Part shown: one piece after another, positions 17,245 through 26,382 of the stretch
Layout of the letters: each line of letters opens with the position of its first letter
Numbering within the stretch: position 1 is the stretch's first letter
Assembly: GCA_020846435.1 (NCBI GenBank)
Contig: JADLDY010000018.1
Span: forward strand, 24,327-88,326
Source of the DNA: Deltaproteobacteria bacterium
Lineage (GTDB): Bacteria > Desulfobacterota > GWC2-55-46
Reading direction: 5' to 3'
DNA length: 64,000 nt
Made by a program: the position numbers and the translations under genes
The notes under the pieces: generated by a model
Databases searched by the model: none
What the model was told of the DNA's origin: nothing
The model's input: only the letters and a program-made list of their open reading frames with translations

Positions 17245-17743
17245 CAACGATACGGTGCTCGTCGACAAGGTGCGCGCCGCTTTCAGGGACAAGGTGATCT
17301 CGACCACCGTCCACAGGGGAGAGGTCACGCACCTGGTGTGCGCGAGCGCCCTGCGCTCGGTCTGCACCTTCCTCAAGACCGACCCTGATCTCAGGATGAA
17401 CTTCTGCGCTGACGTGGTCGGCGTCGATTACATGGGCGAGACGCCGAGATTCGAGGTCGTCTACCACTTTTACTCCATACCCAAGAAGCACAGGATAAGG
17501 ATAAAGGTGAGGGTGAACGAGGGGGAGACTGTCCCTTCCATAACCTCCATCTGGGCAGGGGCTGACTGGGCCGAAAGGGAGGTCTACGACATGTTCGGGA
17601 TCGCCTTCGAGGGACACCCCAACATGAAGAGGATCTACCTGGCGGAAGACTGGGAAGGCTACCCGCTTCGCAAGGACTATCCGGTGCGCGGCTACAAGGA
17701 CAGGTACAACCCCTACGGCGTCGACAGGGAAGAAAAGGACTGA
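17231..17743 (+). CDS. nuoC: NADH-quinone oxidoreductase subunit C
   Basis: A 170-residue NuoC (30 kDa subunit of the connecting arm). The family block [28 protein letters not shown] is evident across residues 103-130, and RKDYPVRGY ends the conserved core. It is not fused to nuoD, unlike in E. coli. It overlaps nuoB at the 5' end. Confidence 0.96.
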
Positions 17744-17775
17744 GCCGGACAGACAACGGCGCGGGAAAGACATAG

Positions 17776-18966
17776 ATGGCAGAGCAAGACAACATAATCA
17801 GCACAAGAGAGATCACCCTGCACATGGGGCCGCAGCACCCGTCTACACACGGCGTCCTGCACCTCCTCCTGCAGATGCAGGGCGAGATGATCATGAAGGC
17901 CGAGCCTGATATCGGGTACCTTCACAGGGGCACGGAAAAGATTGCCGAAGGCCTCCTTTATCACCAGTTCACGCCTTACACCGACAGGCTCGACTACATG
18001 TGCGCCATGTCCAACAACCTCGCTTACGTCATGGCCGTTGAAAAGGCTATGGGCCTCCAGATACCCGAGAGGGCGCAGTACATAAGGGTCATAGCGGCCG
18101 AGCTCTCAAGGATCGCGGGACATCTTCTGGCCATGGGCGCGTGGGCTCTCGACCTCGGCGCCATGAGTATCCTCCTTTACGCCATGAGGGAAAGGGAGAT
18201 CGTCCTCGACATCTTCGAGCAGATATGCGGCGCGAGAATGACCTTGAGTTACCTGCGCGTAGGCGGCGTCAGGTACGACTTCAACAAAGAGATAGTCGAA
18301 TCGATAAACGAGCTCCTCGAAGTGATGCCCGGAAGGCTCGATGAGTATGAAACCGTGCTCATCGGCAACAGGGTCTGGATACAGAGGAACGAGGGCGTCG
18401 GCGTCATATCAGCCGAGGACGCCATAAACCTGAGCCTCTCGGGGCCAGCGCTTCGCGCCTCAGGCGTGAAATGGGACATAAGGAAAGACGAGCCCTACCT
18501 CGTGTACGACAGGTTCGATTTCGATATTCCGACCGGCGAGAACGGAGACTGCCTCGACAGGTTCAACATGAGGTTCGCCGAGGTAAAGCAGTCGATGCGG
18601 ATCATAAAGCAGGCCATAAAAGACCTGCCGGACGGCCGCTTCAATGTCGATATCCCGGAGATAGTCCCTCCGCCAAAGCCTGACGTCTACAAGAACATGG
18701 AGAACCTCATCCATCACTTCAAGTATGTCTCGGCCGGTTTCAAAGTGCCCAAGGGCGAGGTCTACTCGGCCATAGAGGCCCCGAAGGGCGAGCTCGGCGT
18801 CTACATTGTGAGCGACGGGACGGAGAAGCCTTACAGGTTGAAGCTCAGGGTTCCGACCTTCGTGAACCTCCAGACGATAAATCACATGTCCAAAGGCAGG
18901 TATCTCGCGGACGTGATAGCTATAGTTTCAAGCCTCGATCCGGTCTTCGGCGAGTGCGACAAGTAA
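17776..18966 (+). CDS. nuoD: NADH-quinone oxidoreductase subunit D
   Basis: A 396-residue NuoD (49 kDa subunit), which forms the quinone pocket with NuoB. Quinone-site residues are visible: His in LHMGPQHPSTHGVLH and Tyr in PYTDRLDYM. The C-terminal SLDPVFGECDK is standard. Separate from nuoC, with a gap of 32 bases. Confidence 0.97.
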   Translation: MAEQDNIISTREITLHMGPQHPSTHGVLHLLLQMQGEMIMKAEPDIGYLHRGTEKIAEGLLYHQFTPYTDRLDYMCAMSNNLAYVMAVEKAMGLQIPERAQYIRVIAAELSRIAGHLLAMGAWALDLGAMSILLYAMREREIVLDIFEQICGARMTLSYLRVGGVRYDFNKEIVESINELLEVMPGRLDEYETVLIGNRVWIQRNEGVGVISAEDAINLSLSGPALRASGVKWDIRKDEPYLVYDRFDFDIPTGENGDCLDRFNMRFAEVKQSMRIIKQAIKDLPDGRFNVDIPEIVPPPKPDVYKNMENLIHHFKYVSAGFKVPKGEVYSAIEAPKGELGVYIVSDGTEKPYRLKLRVPTFVNLQTINHMSKGRYLADVIAIVSSLDPVFGECDK

Positions 18967-18981
18967 CCCTTTGAGGGGTGT

Positions 18982-19452
18982 ATGCTTTCCGAGCAGGCAA
19001 AACAGGAAATTCTGGCGTCACTGAAGAAGTACCATGACAAGAGGTCAGCGGTCATGGACGCGGTGCGCATAGCGCAAAAGGAGAACGGCGGGCACGTCGT
19101 CAAGCGCGACATGGAAGAGATAGCCGAGATCCTCGAGATGCAGCCCGTCGAGGTCAACGCCGCCGCGGCCTTCTATACCATGTACAGGATAGACAAGCCC
19201 GTGGGCCGTCACCACATACAGGTTTGCAGGAACATCTCCTGCTCCCTGATGGGCGCCGAGCACATAATAAAGCACCTGGAGCGCTCTCTGGGCATCAAGA
19301 CAGGTGAGACGACCACGGACCACAGGATAACGCTTTCGACGGTAGAGTGTCTCGGCTCCTGCGGGACCGCCCCGATGATGCAGGTGAACGACGAGTACTA
19401 CGAGAACCTCACAGAAGCGAAGATAGACGAGCTGTTGAAGAAAATGGCCTGA
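18982..19452 (+). CDS. nuoE: NADH-quinone oxidoreductase subunit E
   Basis: A 156-residue NuoE carrying the thioredoxin-fold [2Fe-2S] cluster N1a. Four Cys ligands are visible: CRNISC near residue 79 and CLGSC near 120. The N-terminal helix bundle with AVMDAVRIAQKENGG is typical. It comes before nuoF as in most nuo operons. Confidence 0.96.
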   Translation: MLSEQAKQEILASLKKYHDKRSAVMDAVRIAQKENGGHVVKRDMEEIAEILEMQPVEVNAAAAFYTMYRIDKPVGRHHIQVCRNISCSLMGAEHIIKHLERSLGIKTGETTTDHRITLSTVECLGSCGTAPMMQVNDEYYENLTEAKIDELLKKMA

Positions 19453-19483
19453 GCCATTAATCGAGCCGAACAACACGAGCGAG

Positions 19484-20746
19484 ATGGAAAAAGTACTCCT
19501 TAAAAACCTGGGTAAACCCGGCTCCCACACACTGGCGAACTACGTCGCGAGCGGCGGGTACAAGGCCTTCTCAACGGCCCTCAAGATGAAGCCCGACAAC
19601 ATCATCCAGATGGTCAAGGACTCGGGGCTCAGGGGCAGAGGCGGCGCTGGCTTTTCAACCGGCCTCAAGTGGAGCTTCATACCCAAGGACCCGACTCTCC
19701 AGAAGTACCTGTGCTGCAACGCCGACGAGGGCGAGCCGGGCACTTTCAAGGACAGGGGCATAATAGACCACGACCCGCACCTCCTCATAGAGGGCATGGC
19801 GATATCGTGCTACGCCATAGGCGCGAGCAAATCATACATATACATAAGGGGCGAGTTCGTCTTCGGCGCCGAAAGGCTCCAGGAGGCGATCGACGAGGCT
19901 TACGCCAACGGCTACCTCGGCAAGAACATCCAGGGCAGCGGCTTTGACCTCGACATGTACGTGCACAGGGGATTCGGCGCGTATATATGCGGAGAGGAGA
20001 CCGCGCTCCTCGAATCAATAGAGGGATACAGGGCGCAGCCCAGGAAAAAGCCTCCTTTCCCGGCCCTCGCCGGACTCTACGGCAAGCCAACCGTCATAAA
20101 CAACGTCGAGACGCTCTCGTGCATCCCGGCCATCGTCGAGAAGGGCCCTGAGTGGTTCTCCAAGATGGGGCCTGTCAAGAGCCCCGGCCCGAAGATCTAC
20201 TGCGTGAGCGGGCACGTTAAAAAGCCCGGCCTCTACGAGCTCCCGATGGGAACGACGGCCAGGGATATAATCTACAACCACTGCGGCGGCATGTTGAGGG
20301 ACGGCAAGCCTTTGAAGGCCTTCATACCGGGAGGCGTCAGCGCGCCTCTGCTTATGCCCGCTGATTTGGACACGCCCCTTGACTTCGATTCACTGGCGGC
20401 AAAGGGTACGATGCTCGGCTCAGGCGCGGTGATCGTGATGGACACCTCGACCTGCATGGTCAAGACCGCGTACATAATAAACAGGTTCTTCAGCCACGAG
20501 TCCTGCGGCAAGTGCACCCCGTGTCGCGACGGCACGCCATGGCTCACCAGGATTTTGAAGAGGATAGAGCACGGCGAGGGCCGACCGGGAGATCTGGAAC
20601 TGCTTGACGGCGTTTGCGACAACATATTCGGCCGCACATTCTGTCCGCTTGGAGATGGCGCGGTGATGGCTTTAAGGGGCGCCCTGAAGAACTTCAGGGA
20701 AGAGTTCCAGTACCATATAGACCACAAGAGGTGCATGGTCTCCTAA
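19484..20746 (+). CDS. nuoF: NADH-quinone oxidoreductase subunit F
   Basis: A 420-residue NuoF, the NADH-oxidising subunit with FMN and cluster N3. The FMN/NADH motifs GRGGAGFSTGLKW (about 50-62) and GAYICGEETALLES (about 166-179) are present. The [4Fe-4S] ligands are in ESCGKCTPCRDG plus a later Cys in TFCPLGD. Length matches the family. Confidence 0.97.
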   Translation: MEKVLLKNLGKPGSHTLANYVASGGYKAFSTALKMKPDNIIQMVKDSGLRGRGGAGFSTGLKWSFIPKDPTLQKYLCCNADEGEPGTFKDRGIIDHDPHLLIEGMAISCYAIGASKSYIYIRGEFVFGAERLQEAIDEAYANGYLGKNIQGSGFDLDMYVHRGFGAYICGEETALLESIEGYRAQPRKKPPFPALAGLYGKPTVINNVETLSCIPAIVEKGPEWFSKMGPVKSPGPKIYCVSGHVKKPGLYELPMGTTARDIIYNHCGGMLRDGKPLKAFIPGGVSAPLLMPADLDTPLDFDSLAAKGTMLGSGAVIVMDTSTCMVKTAYIINRFFSHESCGKCTPCRDGTPWLTRILKRIEHGEGRPGDLELLDGVCDNIFGRTFCPLGDGAVMALRGALKNFREEFQYHIDHKRCMVS

Positions 20747-20779
20747 AATGGAGCCCATGCGAGGGACCGATACGCCGCG

Positions 20780-23278
20780 ATGGTAACTGTAAAGATAAAC
20801 GGCAAAGAGATAACGGTAGAGGATAACACCCTCATACTGGACGCTGCGCGGGACGCGGGCTACGAGATACCGACCTTCTGCTACCAGGCCGACCTCATGG
20901 GCATAGGCTCATGCAGGATGTGCCTGGTGGAGATAGAGGGCCAGAAAAAGCTCCAGCCCTCGTGCGTGACGCCCGTGCTCCACGGCATGTCGATAAACAC
21001 CGACTCTGGTACGGTCCAGACGGCGAGGGCCGGAGTCCTCGAGTTCCTGCTGGCCAATCATGCCATGGACTGCCCTGTGTGTGACAAGGGCGGCGAGTGT
21101 GAGCTGCAGGACATGGTCCACAAGCACGGCCCCCACAAGGGACGCCACGCTGAGCCGAAGTTCAAGTTCCACGACAAGGACTACGTATTAAGCCCGGTCA
21201 TAATAAAGAACTCCAACAGGTGCGTCCAGTGCATGAAGTGCGTCAGGGTCTGCCGCGAGGTAGTCGGCCAGAACGTGCTCGGCGCGCTCGGCAGGGGCGA
21301 CCATCAGGAGCCGACGAGCTTCTTCAGGGCTTTCATGAACTGCGAGATGGACGGCAACTGCATAGAGGTCTGTCCGGTCGGCTGCTTCATGAGGCTCCCG
21401 TACAGGTACAAGTCAAGGCCCTGGGACCTTAAGAGCTCAGATACCATCTGCCCCTACTGCGCCACAGGCTGCAGGATGGTCATAGAGGAGAGGGCCGGCA
21501 CATTGATGAGAGCCAAAGCCCAGTTAGGCGTCGGTCTCAACAGCGAGACGCTGTGCGCCCGCGGAAGGTTCGGCCAGGACTTCGTCAACAACCCTGAGAG
21601 GATAAACCAGCCGCTCGTGAGGCGCTACGGAAAGCTCGAGCCGGTTACATGGGAAGAGGCAATCTCCCACATAAAGGAAAACCTTACTGCCCTCGATGGC
21701 GATAAGATAGGCGGGATCGCCAGCCCCAGGCTCACCAACGAGGAGTTATACCTCTTCCAGAAGCTCATGAGGGAAGTCCTCGGCAGCCCCAACATCGATT
21801 CGAGCTCAAGGTTTTCGCCTGACGCCGTTGAAGGGTTTGTCGCGGCAACCGGCATGGGCGAGGGCGGGGTCTCGGTCTACGACTGCATGGAAGCCGACAC
21901 CGTTCTTATCATCGGCACGCACCTGTCGGACGAGAACCCGGTCATAGACTACATAGTCAGAAGGATCTCCGCCTCGAGGCGGATGAACGTGATAATCGCC
22001 TCTCCGAGGGCCATGAAGCTCGACAGCTCGGCCAATATAGTGCTCCGCCACAATGTCGCTTCCGAGAACGCAGTCCTTACTTCACTCGTCATAGGCCTCA
22101 ACGAAGGCAAGCTCGCTGACACGCTCAAGGGAATGCACGAAGCCCAGCTGGACGCCAACCTCAAGGCATCAGGCGTCTCAGCTGACCTTATAAGCACAGT
22201 GGTGAACAGGCTTGCCGCTTCCTCGTCAATAGCGATAATCGCTGGCACTGATTTCCTGCGCTACCCTGAGGGCATCTCCGGGCTCGGCCTCCTCAAGGAC
22301 CTTCTGAAGTCCAGGGGCAAGAAAGTCACTGTCATGCCGGTACTCGACCGCGCGAACCAGAGGGGCGCGTGGGAGATGGGAGTCCACCCGGGGTTCGGCC
22401 CTGGATACTCCGAGACGCGCAAGGGTCTTGGCACAGAAGGCATGCTGGATGCCGCCATGAAGGGCGAGCTCGAAGCCCTGTATGTGGTGGGCTCGGACGT
22501 CGCCTCGATGTACCCGGGAGACGACTTCGCAAGGACCGCCCTTTCAAAGGTGGGCTTCCTCATAGTCCAGGACATGTTCATGACCGAGACCGCGAGGCAG
22601 GCGCATGTGGTCCTCCCCGGCGCCGCTCACGCGGAAAAGGACGGCACGTACACGAACCAGGAGGGCAGGGCGCAGGTAATAAAGAAGCTCCTGACCGCTC
22701 CCGGCAGGGCCAAACAGGACATCAACATTATAAGGGCGATAGGCGAGAGCTTCGACCGCTCGTTCGGGCCCAAGCACTTCGCACTCGTCCTTGATGAGAT
22801 AAGAAAAGAAGTGCCTTCTTACGCAGATGTGAGCCTCTCCTTCAACAACAAGAGGAACACCGACAACAAGCTCGACAACAGGGGCGCTCTCGTGAAGGCG
22901 GCCGCAGCCCCGGCGGTAAAGGTGAAGAGCTTCAACCCCGCCAGCGTGGAGACGAGCGGCGCGAGGTTCATCCTCACGACCGGCAACCACCTCTTCCATT
23001 CAGGCAGGTCCTCGATGAAGTCGGAAACTCTTCTTGGGCTCCTGAAGGGCGCGGTGGTCGAGATAAGCGAGGAAGACGCGGCTTCTCTGGGCCTCAAGAG
23101 CGGAGAGAAGGTGCGGGTCAAGGGCGCGAACTTCGAAGCCCAGATGACGCTGCTCACGAAAAAAGGCACAAAGAGCGGGGTGGCTTTCATAGCCGAGAAC
23201 TTCGATGATGCCCCGGTAAACAGGTACTTCAGGCGCGGCGGAGGGATCCCCCGCGTGGACATAATAAAGACCATCTGA
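20780..23278 (+). CDS. nuoG: NADH-quinone oxidoreductase subunit G
   Basis: An 832-residue NuoG. Ferredoxin-like N-terminus: [2Fe-2S] N1b (C in FCYQADLMGIGSCRMC and a later Cys), the His-Cys cluster segment (HAMDCPVCDKGGEC), and the N4 cysteines (CVQCMKCVRVC with CIEVCPVGC). A further CPYCATGC plus a distal Cys supply the extra cluster N7, found in E. coli and Thermus but not in mitochondria. A molybdopterin-oxidoreductase-like domain follows to the end, where the fold is kept as a scaffold. Longest gene in the operon. Confidence 0.96.
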   Translation: MVTVKINGKEITVEDNTLILDAARDAGYEIPTFCYQADLMGIGSCRMCLVEIEGQKKLQPSCVTPVLHGMSINTDSGTVQTARAGVLEFLLANHAMDCPVCDKGGECELQDMVHKHGPHKGRHAEPKFKFHDKDYVLSPVIIKNSNRCVQCMKCVRVCREVVGQNVLGALGRGDHQEPTSFFRAFMNCEMDGNCIEVCPVGCFMRLPYRYKSRPWDLKSSDTICPYCATGCRMVIEERAGTLMRAKAQLGVGLNSETLCARGRFGQDFVNNPERINQPLVRRYGKLEPVTWEEAISHIKENLTALDGDKIGGIASPRLTNEELYLFQKLMREVLGSPNIDSSSRFSPDAVEGFVAATGMGEGGVSVYDCMEADTVLIIGTHLSDENPVIDYIVRRISASRRMNVIIASPRAMKLDSSANIVLRHNVASENAVLTSLVIGLNEGKLADTLKGMHEAQLDANLKASGVSADLISTVVNRLAASSSIAIIAGTDFLRYPEGISGLGLLKDLLKSRGKKVTVMPVLDRANQRGAWEMGVHPGFGPGYSETRKGLGTEGMLDAAMKGELEALYVVGSDVASMYPGDDFARTALSKVGFLIVQDMFMTETARQAHVVLPGAAHAEKDGTYTNQEGRAQVIKKLLTAPGRAKQDINIIRAIGESFDRSFGPKHFALVLDEIRKEVPSYADVSLSFNNKRNTDNKLDNRGALVKAAAAPAVKVKSFNPASVETSGARFILTTGNHLFHSGRSSMKSETLLGLLKGAVVEISEEDAASLGLKSGEKVRVKGANFEAQMTLLTKKGTKSGVAFIAENFDDAPVNRYFRRGGGIPRVDIIKTI

Positions 23279-23334
23279 CGAAAAGCGTTTTTTGCCGCTA
23301 ACGAGGAGCCTGGACCAACCAGGGGAGGTAGGAG

Positions 23335-23805
23335 ATGGTAGACCCGAAACTGCTGAGAGAAGTACCCTTTTTCCACGACCTTACTGACAGCGAAGTCGCG
23401 GTCATGTCCGGGGTCGTCAACAGGAAGGACTTCAAGCTCGGAGACACGATATTCAGGGAGTCCGAGGACGGGGCATCTCTGTACATAATCAAAAAAGGCG
23501 AAGTAAAGGCCTGCAAGACCGCTCCTGACGGAGAGCTCTTCACCCTTACCATAATGAAGGACGGCGAGATCTTCGGCGAGATGAGCTTCCTGGACGGCAG
23601 GCCGCGCTCGGCGACAGTCGTGGCGGTCTCCGACCTGGAGACCTACATAATCGATAAGAAAGACTTCGAGACTCTCGTCGACGGCAACCCGAGGATCATC
23701 TACAAGCTCCTGCGCAACATAGTGTTCACCATACATTCGATAGTTCGCGGCATGAACGCGAGATACATGGAGATGATCAACTACATGTGGGGCAGGAGAA
23801 GATAG
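23335..23805 (+). CDS. CRP-type cyclic-nucleotide-binding protein without HTH, inside nuo operon
   Basis: A 156-residue protein with a single cNMP-binding jelly-roll. Blocks seen: FKLGDTIFRESEDGASLYIIKKGEV (beta-roll start), FGEMSFLDGRPRSATVVA (phosphate-binding-cassette-like, with GEMSFL and the following Arg) and a C-terminal helix. There is no DNA-binding domain after it, so it is a stand-alone sensor or partner rather than a classical transcription factor. It lies between nuoG and nuoH, with 56-base and 95-base gaps, on the same strand. An allosteric or assembly role for complex I is only an inference. The ligand cannot be read from sequence. Confidence 0.85.
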   Translation: MVDPKLLREVPFFHDLTDSEVAVMSGVVNRKDFKLGDTIFRESEDGASLYIIKKGEVKACKTAPDGELFTLTIMKDGEIFGEMSFLDGRPRSATVVAVSDLETYIIDKKDFETLVDGNPRIIYKLLRNIVFTIHSIVRGMNARYMEMINYMWGRRR

Positions 23806-23900
23806 TCTCCCGCTGAAGATAAGCAAGTTTGCATTGCCGTACGCGAGGCTCGAAGAGCCGGGCGATCTGTGAGACCTGATTAACCAGGGGCAAAGGAATT

Positions 23901-24929
23901 ATGCCGGACATAGCAACTCTTTTACAAGTGCTCCTCATAGTGGTGAAGGTCGGGGTCGTAACCATGATCCTGTTCGGCCTGCCGTTGCCCCTGACCTGGC
24001 TTGAGAGAAAGGTCGCCGGCCACATTCAGGTCAGGCTCGGCCCCTGGAGGGTCGGCCCGCACGGATTGCTGCAGCCTTTCGCCGACATGATAAAGCTCCT
24101 GTTCAAGGAGGACATCGTCCCGTACAAGGCGGACAAGCTCCTGTTCAACCTGGCCCCGCTCATCACCATGGTGCCTGCCTTCGCGGTCTTCGTCGCCATC
24201 CCGTTCGGCGACAGCGTCATGATACCCTTCATCAACAAGGAAGTGACGCTCTACATCTCTGACATGAACGTGGGGATACTATATATCCTCGCGATAAGCG
24301 GACTCGGCGTATACGGCCTCATACTCGGCGGCTGGGCCTCGAACAGCAAGTACGCTCTTCTGGGCGGGCTTCGCTCCTCGGCGCAGATGATCAGCTACGA
24401 AGTCGCCATGACCTTCGCGGCGGTCGGAGTCGTCATGATGACCAACAGCCTCTCGCTCGTCGAGATGGTCAAGGCCCAGTCAGGAAGCTTTTTAAGCTGG
24501 AACATCTTCTATCTGCCGGTCGGCCCGGTCTGGTTCGTCATATTCCTCATCGCCGGGCTCGCCGAGATAAACAGGATACCGTTCGACCTCACGGAAGACG
24601 AGGGCACTCTGGCCGCGGGCTTCCATACGGAGTACAGCGGCATGAAGTTCGCCTTCTTCATGCTCGCGGAGTACGTCGCCATGGTCACGATATCCATTCT
24701 CGCGGTCGTGATGTTCTTCGGAGGGTGGAACGCGCCACTGGAAGTGCCGGTGCCCATTCCGCCGATCTTCTGGCTGGTAGCGAAGGCCGCGGCGTTCATC
24801 TACTTCTTCATGTGGATAAGGTTCACGCTCCCGAGATACAGGTATGACCAGCTCATGACCATCGGCTGGAAGATATTGATACCGGTCGCGCTGGTAAATC
24901 TCCTTGTAACAGGGTTCATGAGAATATGA
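23901..24929 (+). CDS. nuoH: NADH-quinone oxidoreductase subunit H
   Basis: A 342-residue NuoH with about eight membrane helices. WLERKVAGHIQVRLGPWRVGPHGLLQPFADMIKLLFKE, split over residues 35-72, is a strong family signature, and the ENRIPFDL-type motif (INRIPFDLTEDEGTLAAG) faces the quinone tunnel. It links the quinone site to the proton-pumping arm. Confidence 0.97.
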   Translation: MPDIATLLQVLLIVVKVGVVTMILFGLPLPLTWLERKVAGHIQVRLGPWRVGPHGLLQPFADMIKLLFKEDIVPYKADKLLFNLAPLITMVPAFAVFVAIPFGDSVMIPFINKEVTLYISDMNVGILYILAISGLGVYGLILGGWASNSKYALLGGLRSSAQMISYEVAMTFAAVGVVMMTNSLSLVEMVKAQSGSFLSWNIFYLPVGPVWFVIFLIAGLAEINRIPFDLTEDEGTLAAGFHTEYSGMKFAFFMLAEYVAMVTISILAVVMFFGGWNAPLEVPVPIPPIFWLVAKAAAFIYFFMWIRFTLPRYRYDQLMTIGWKILIPVALVNLLVTGFMRI

Positions 24930-25498
24930 GCAGAAAAGGCTTCGACCTATTCGATCTTATAAAGAAGGTCCTGTTCACGGACTTCGTGAAGGGTCTCACG
25001 GTTACTCTCGGTTATAACATATCCAAGAGCATAACCATGAGGTACCCGGACGAGGAGAAGTGGATCCCGTACAGGAGGTTTCGCGGCCTCCATACCCTGA
25101 ACAGGGACGAAAACGGCCGGGAGCTGTGCGTAGCGTGCGAGCTGTGCTCCAAGGCGTGCCCCACGGGCTGCATAACCGTCATACCGGAAGAGAACGACAG
25201 CGGCAGGGGAATCGCTGACAGGGTCGCCAAGGTCTGGACCGTGAACCTGGTGAGGTGCCTCTTCTGCGGCTACTGCGAGGACGCCTGCCCGACGAGGGCC
25301 TTGCGCCTCGGCAGGGAGTACGAGCTGGCCTGCGCGGATTACTCATGCACGCTGATGAGCAGAGACCAGCTTCTCGTGCCGCAGCCGGTGCCTGAATCAA
25401 TACCCGGCGGATATGTCGTGAAATCAAAGCTCGAGAGGACGCCTCAGGGCATAAAAGTCACGGTGGACCTCAGCAAGTTCAAGAAAAGAAGCATCTGA
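24926..25498 (+). CDS. nuoI: NADH-quinone oxidoreductase subunit I
   Basis: A 190-residue ferredoxin-type subunit with two [4Fe-4S] motifs (CVACELCSKACP near 66 and CLFCGYCEDACP near 111) for clusters N6a and N6b. It overlaps nuoH by 4 bases. Confidence 0.97.
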   Translation: MSRKGFDLFDLIKKVLFTDFVKGLTVTLGYNISKSITMRYPDEEKWIPYRRFRGLHTLNRDENGRELCVACELCSKACPTGCITVIPEENDSGRGIADRVAKVWTVNLVRCLFCGYCEDACPTRALRLGREYELACADYSCTLMSRDQLLVPQPVPESIPGGYVVKSKLERTPQGIKVTVDLSKFKKRSI

Positions 25499-25550
25499 AG
25501 GGTTAAACAATCCAGCAAGGAGAGTGCGGGTTTTTCTCCCCGCGCATGAG

Positions 25551-26075
25551 ATGGAGCAGATATTCTTCTACATATTCGCCGTCATCGCCGTTGTCACGGC
25601 TATAGCGGTAGTGTCGGTAAGGAACCCGGTGCACAGCGCCCTGTACCTCATCGTCTGCTTCCTTCAGGTCGCGGCCATATTCATCCTCCTGAGGTCGCCG
25701 TTCCTGGCCGCGGTTCAGGTCTTCATCTACGTCGGCGCTGTCATGGTACTGTTCCTTTTCGCGGTCATGGTCCTGGACGTCGGCAAGGAGAGCTTCAGCG
25801 AACACATGCACAGCCAGGCAATACCCGCCGTGATAACCGTGGCAGGCCTCCTGGCCGTCGCTGTCTGGCTTATCAGCACCGGCTCTCTTACCGCCCCGTT
25901 AGGCCCCTATACCGAAGAGGCTCTCTCGAAGAACACAGAGGTCATCGGCAAGGCACTCTATACGCAGTACATATTCCCCTTTGAAGTCGTCTCGCTCCTC
26001 CTTCTCATCGCCCTCATAGGCGCGGTGGTGCTCGTACTGAAGGACAAGGGCCGCGGCGCGGGCCGGAGGCCCTGA
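25551..26075 (+). CDS. nuoJ: NADH-quinone oxidoreductase subunit J
   Basis: About 174 residues with five membrane helices; NPVHSALYLIVCFLQVA and the pi-bulge helix YVGAVMVLFLFAVMVLDV are NuoJ signatures. I place the start at ATG 25551, giving MEQIFFYIF as usual for the family. A GTG at 25524 extends the frame, but its AAGGAG is only 1-2 bases away. The C-terminal KDKGRGAGRRP is basic. Confidence 0.93.
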   Translation: MEQIFFYIFAVIAVVTAIAVVSVRNPVHSALYLIVCFLQVAAIFILLRSPFLAAVQVFIYVGAVMVLFLFAVMVLDVGKESFSEHMHSQAIPAVITVAGLLAVAVWLISTGSLTAPLGPYTEEALSKNTEVIGKALYTQYIFPFEVVSLLLLIALIGAVVLVLKDKGRGAGRRP

Positions 26076-26082
26076 GGAAACG

Positions 26083-26382
26083 ATGACCCTTAACCATTAT
26101 CTGATACTGAGTTTCATACTCTTCTCCATAGGCGTGGCGGGTGTCCTCCTCAGGAGGAACATCATCATCGTGCTCATGAGCCTGGAGCTCATATTCAACT
26201 CCGTGAACATAAGCCTCGCGGCTTTCGCGTATTACCTGAAGTCCATTACCGGGACGGTCTTCGTGGTCTTTAACATAACGGTCGCCGCAGCCGAGGTCGC
26301 GATAGGACTTGCCATACTCGTTGCCGTTTACCGGACAAGAAAGACTGTCAACGTCGAAGAATTGAAGGACATGAGGTACTGA
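26083..26382 (+). CDS. nuoK: NADH-quinone oxidoreductase subunit K
   Basis: A 99-residue three-helix NuoK; the buried Glu residues (in MSLELIFNSVN and AAAEVAIGLA) are the conserved proton-path residues. It ends on the same base that starts nuoL (one-base overlap). Confidence 0.97.
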   Translation: MTLNHYLILSFILFSIGVAGVLLRRNIIIVLMSLELIFNSVNISLAAFAYYLKSITGTVFVVFNITVAAAEVAIGLAILVAVYRTRKTVNVEELKDMRY

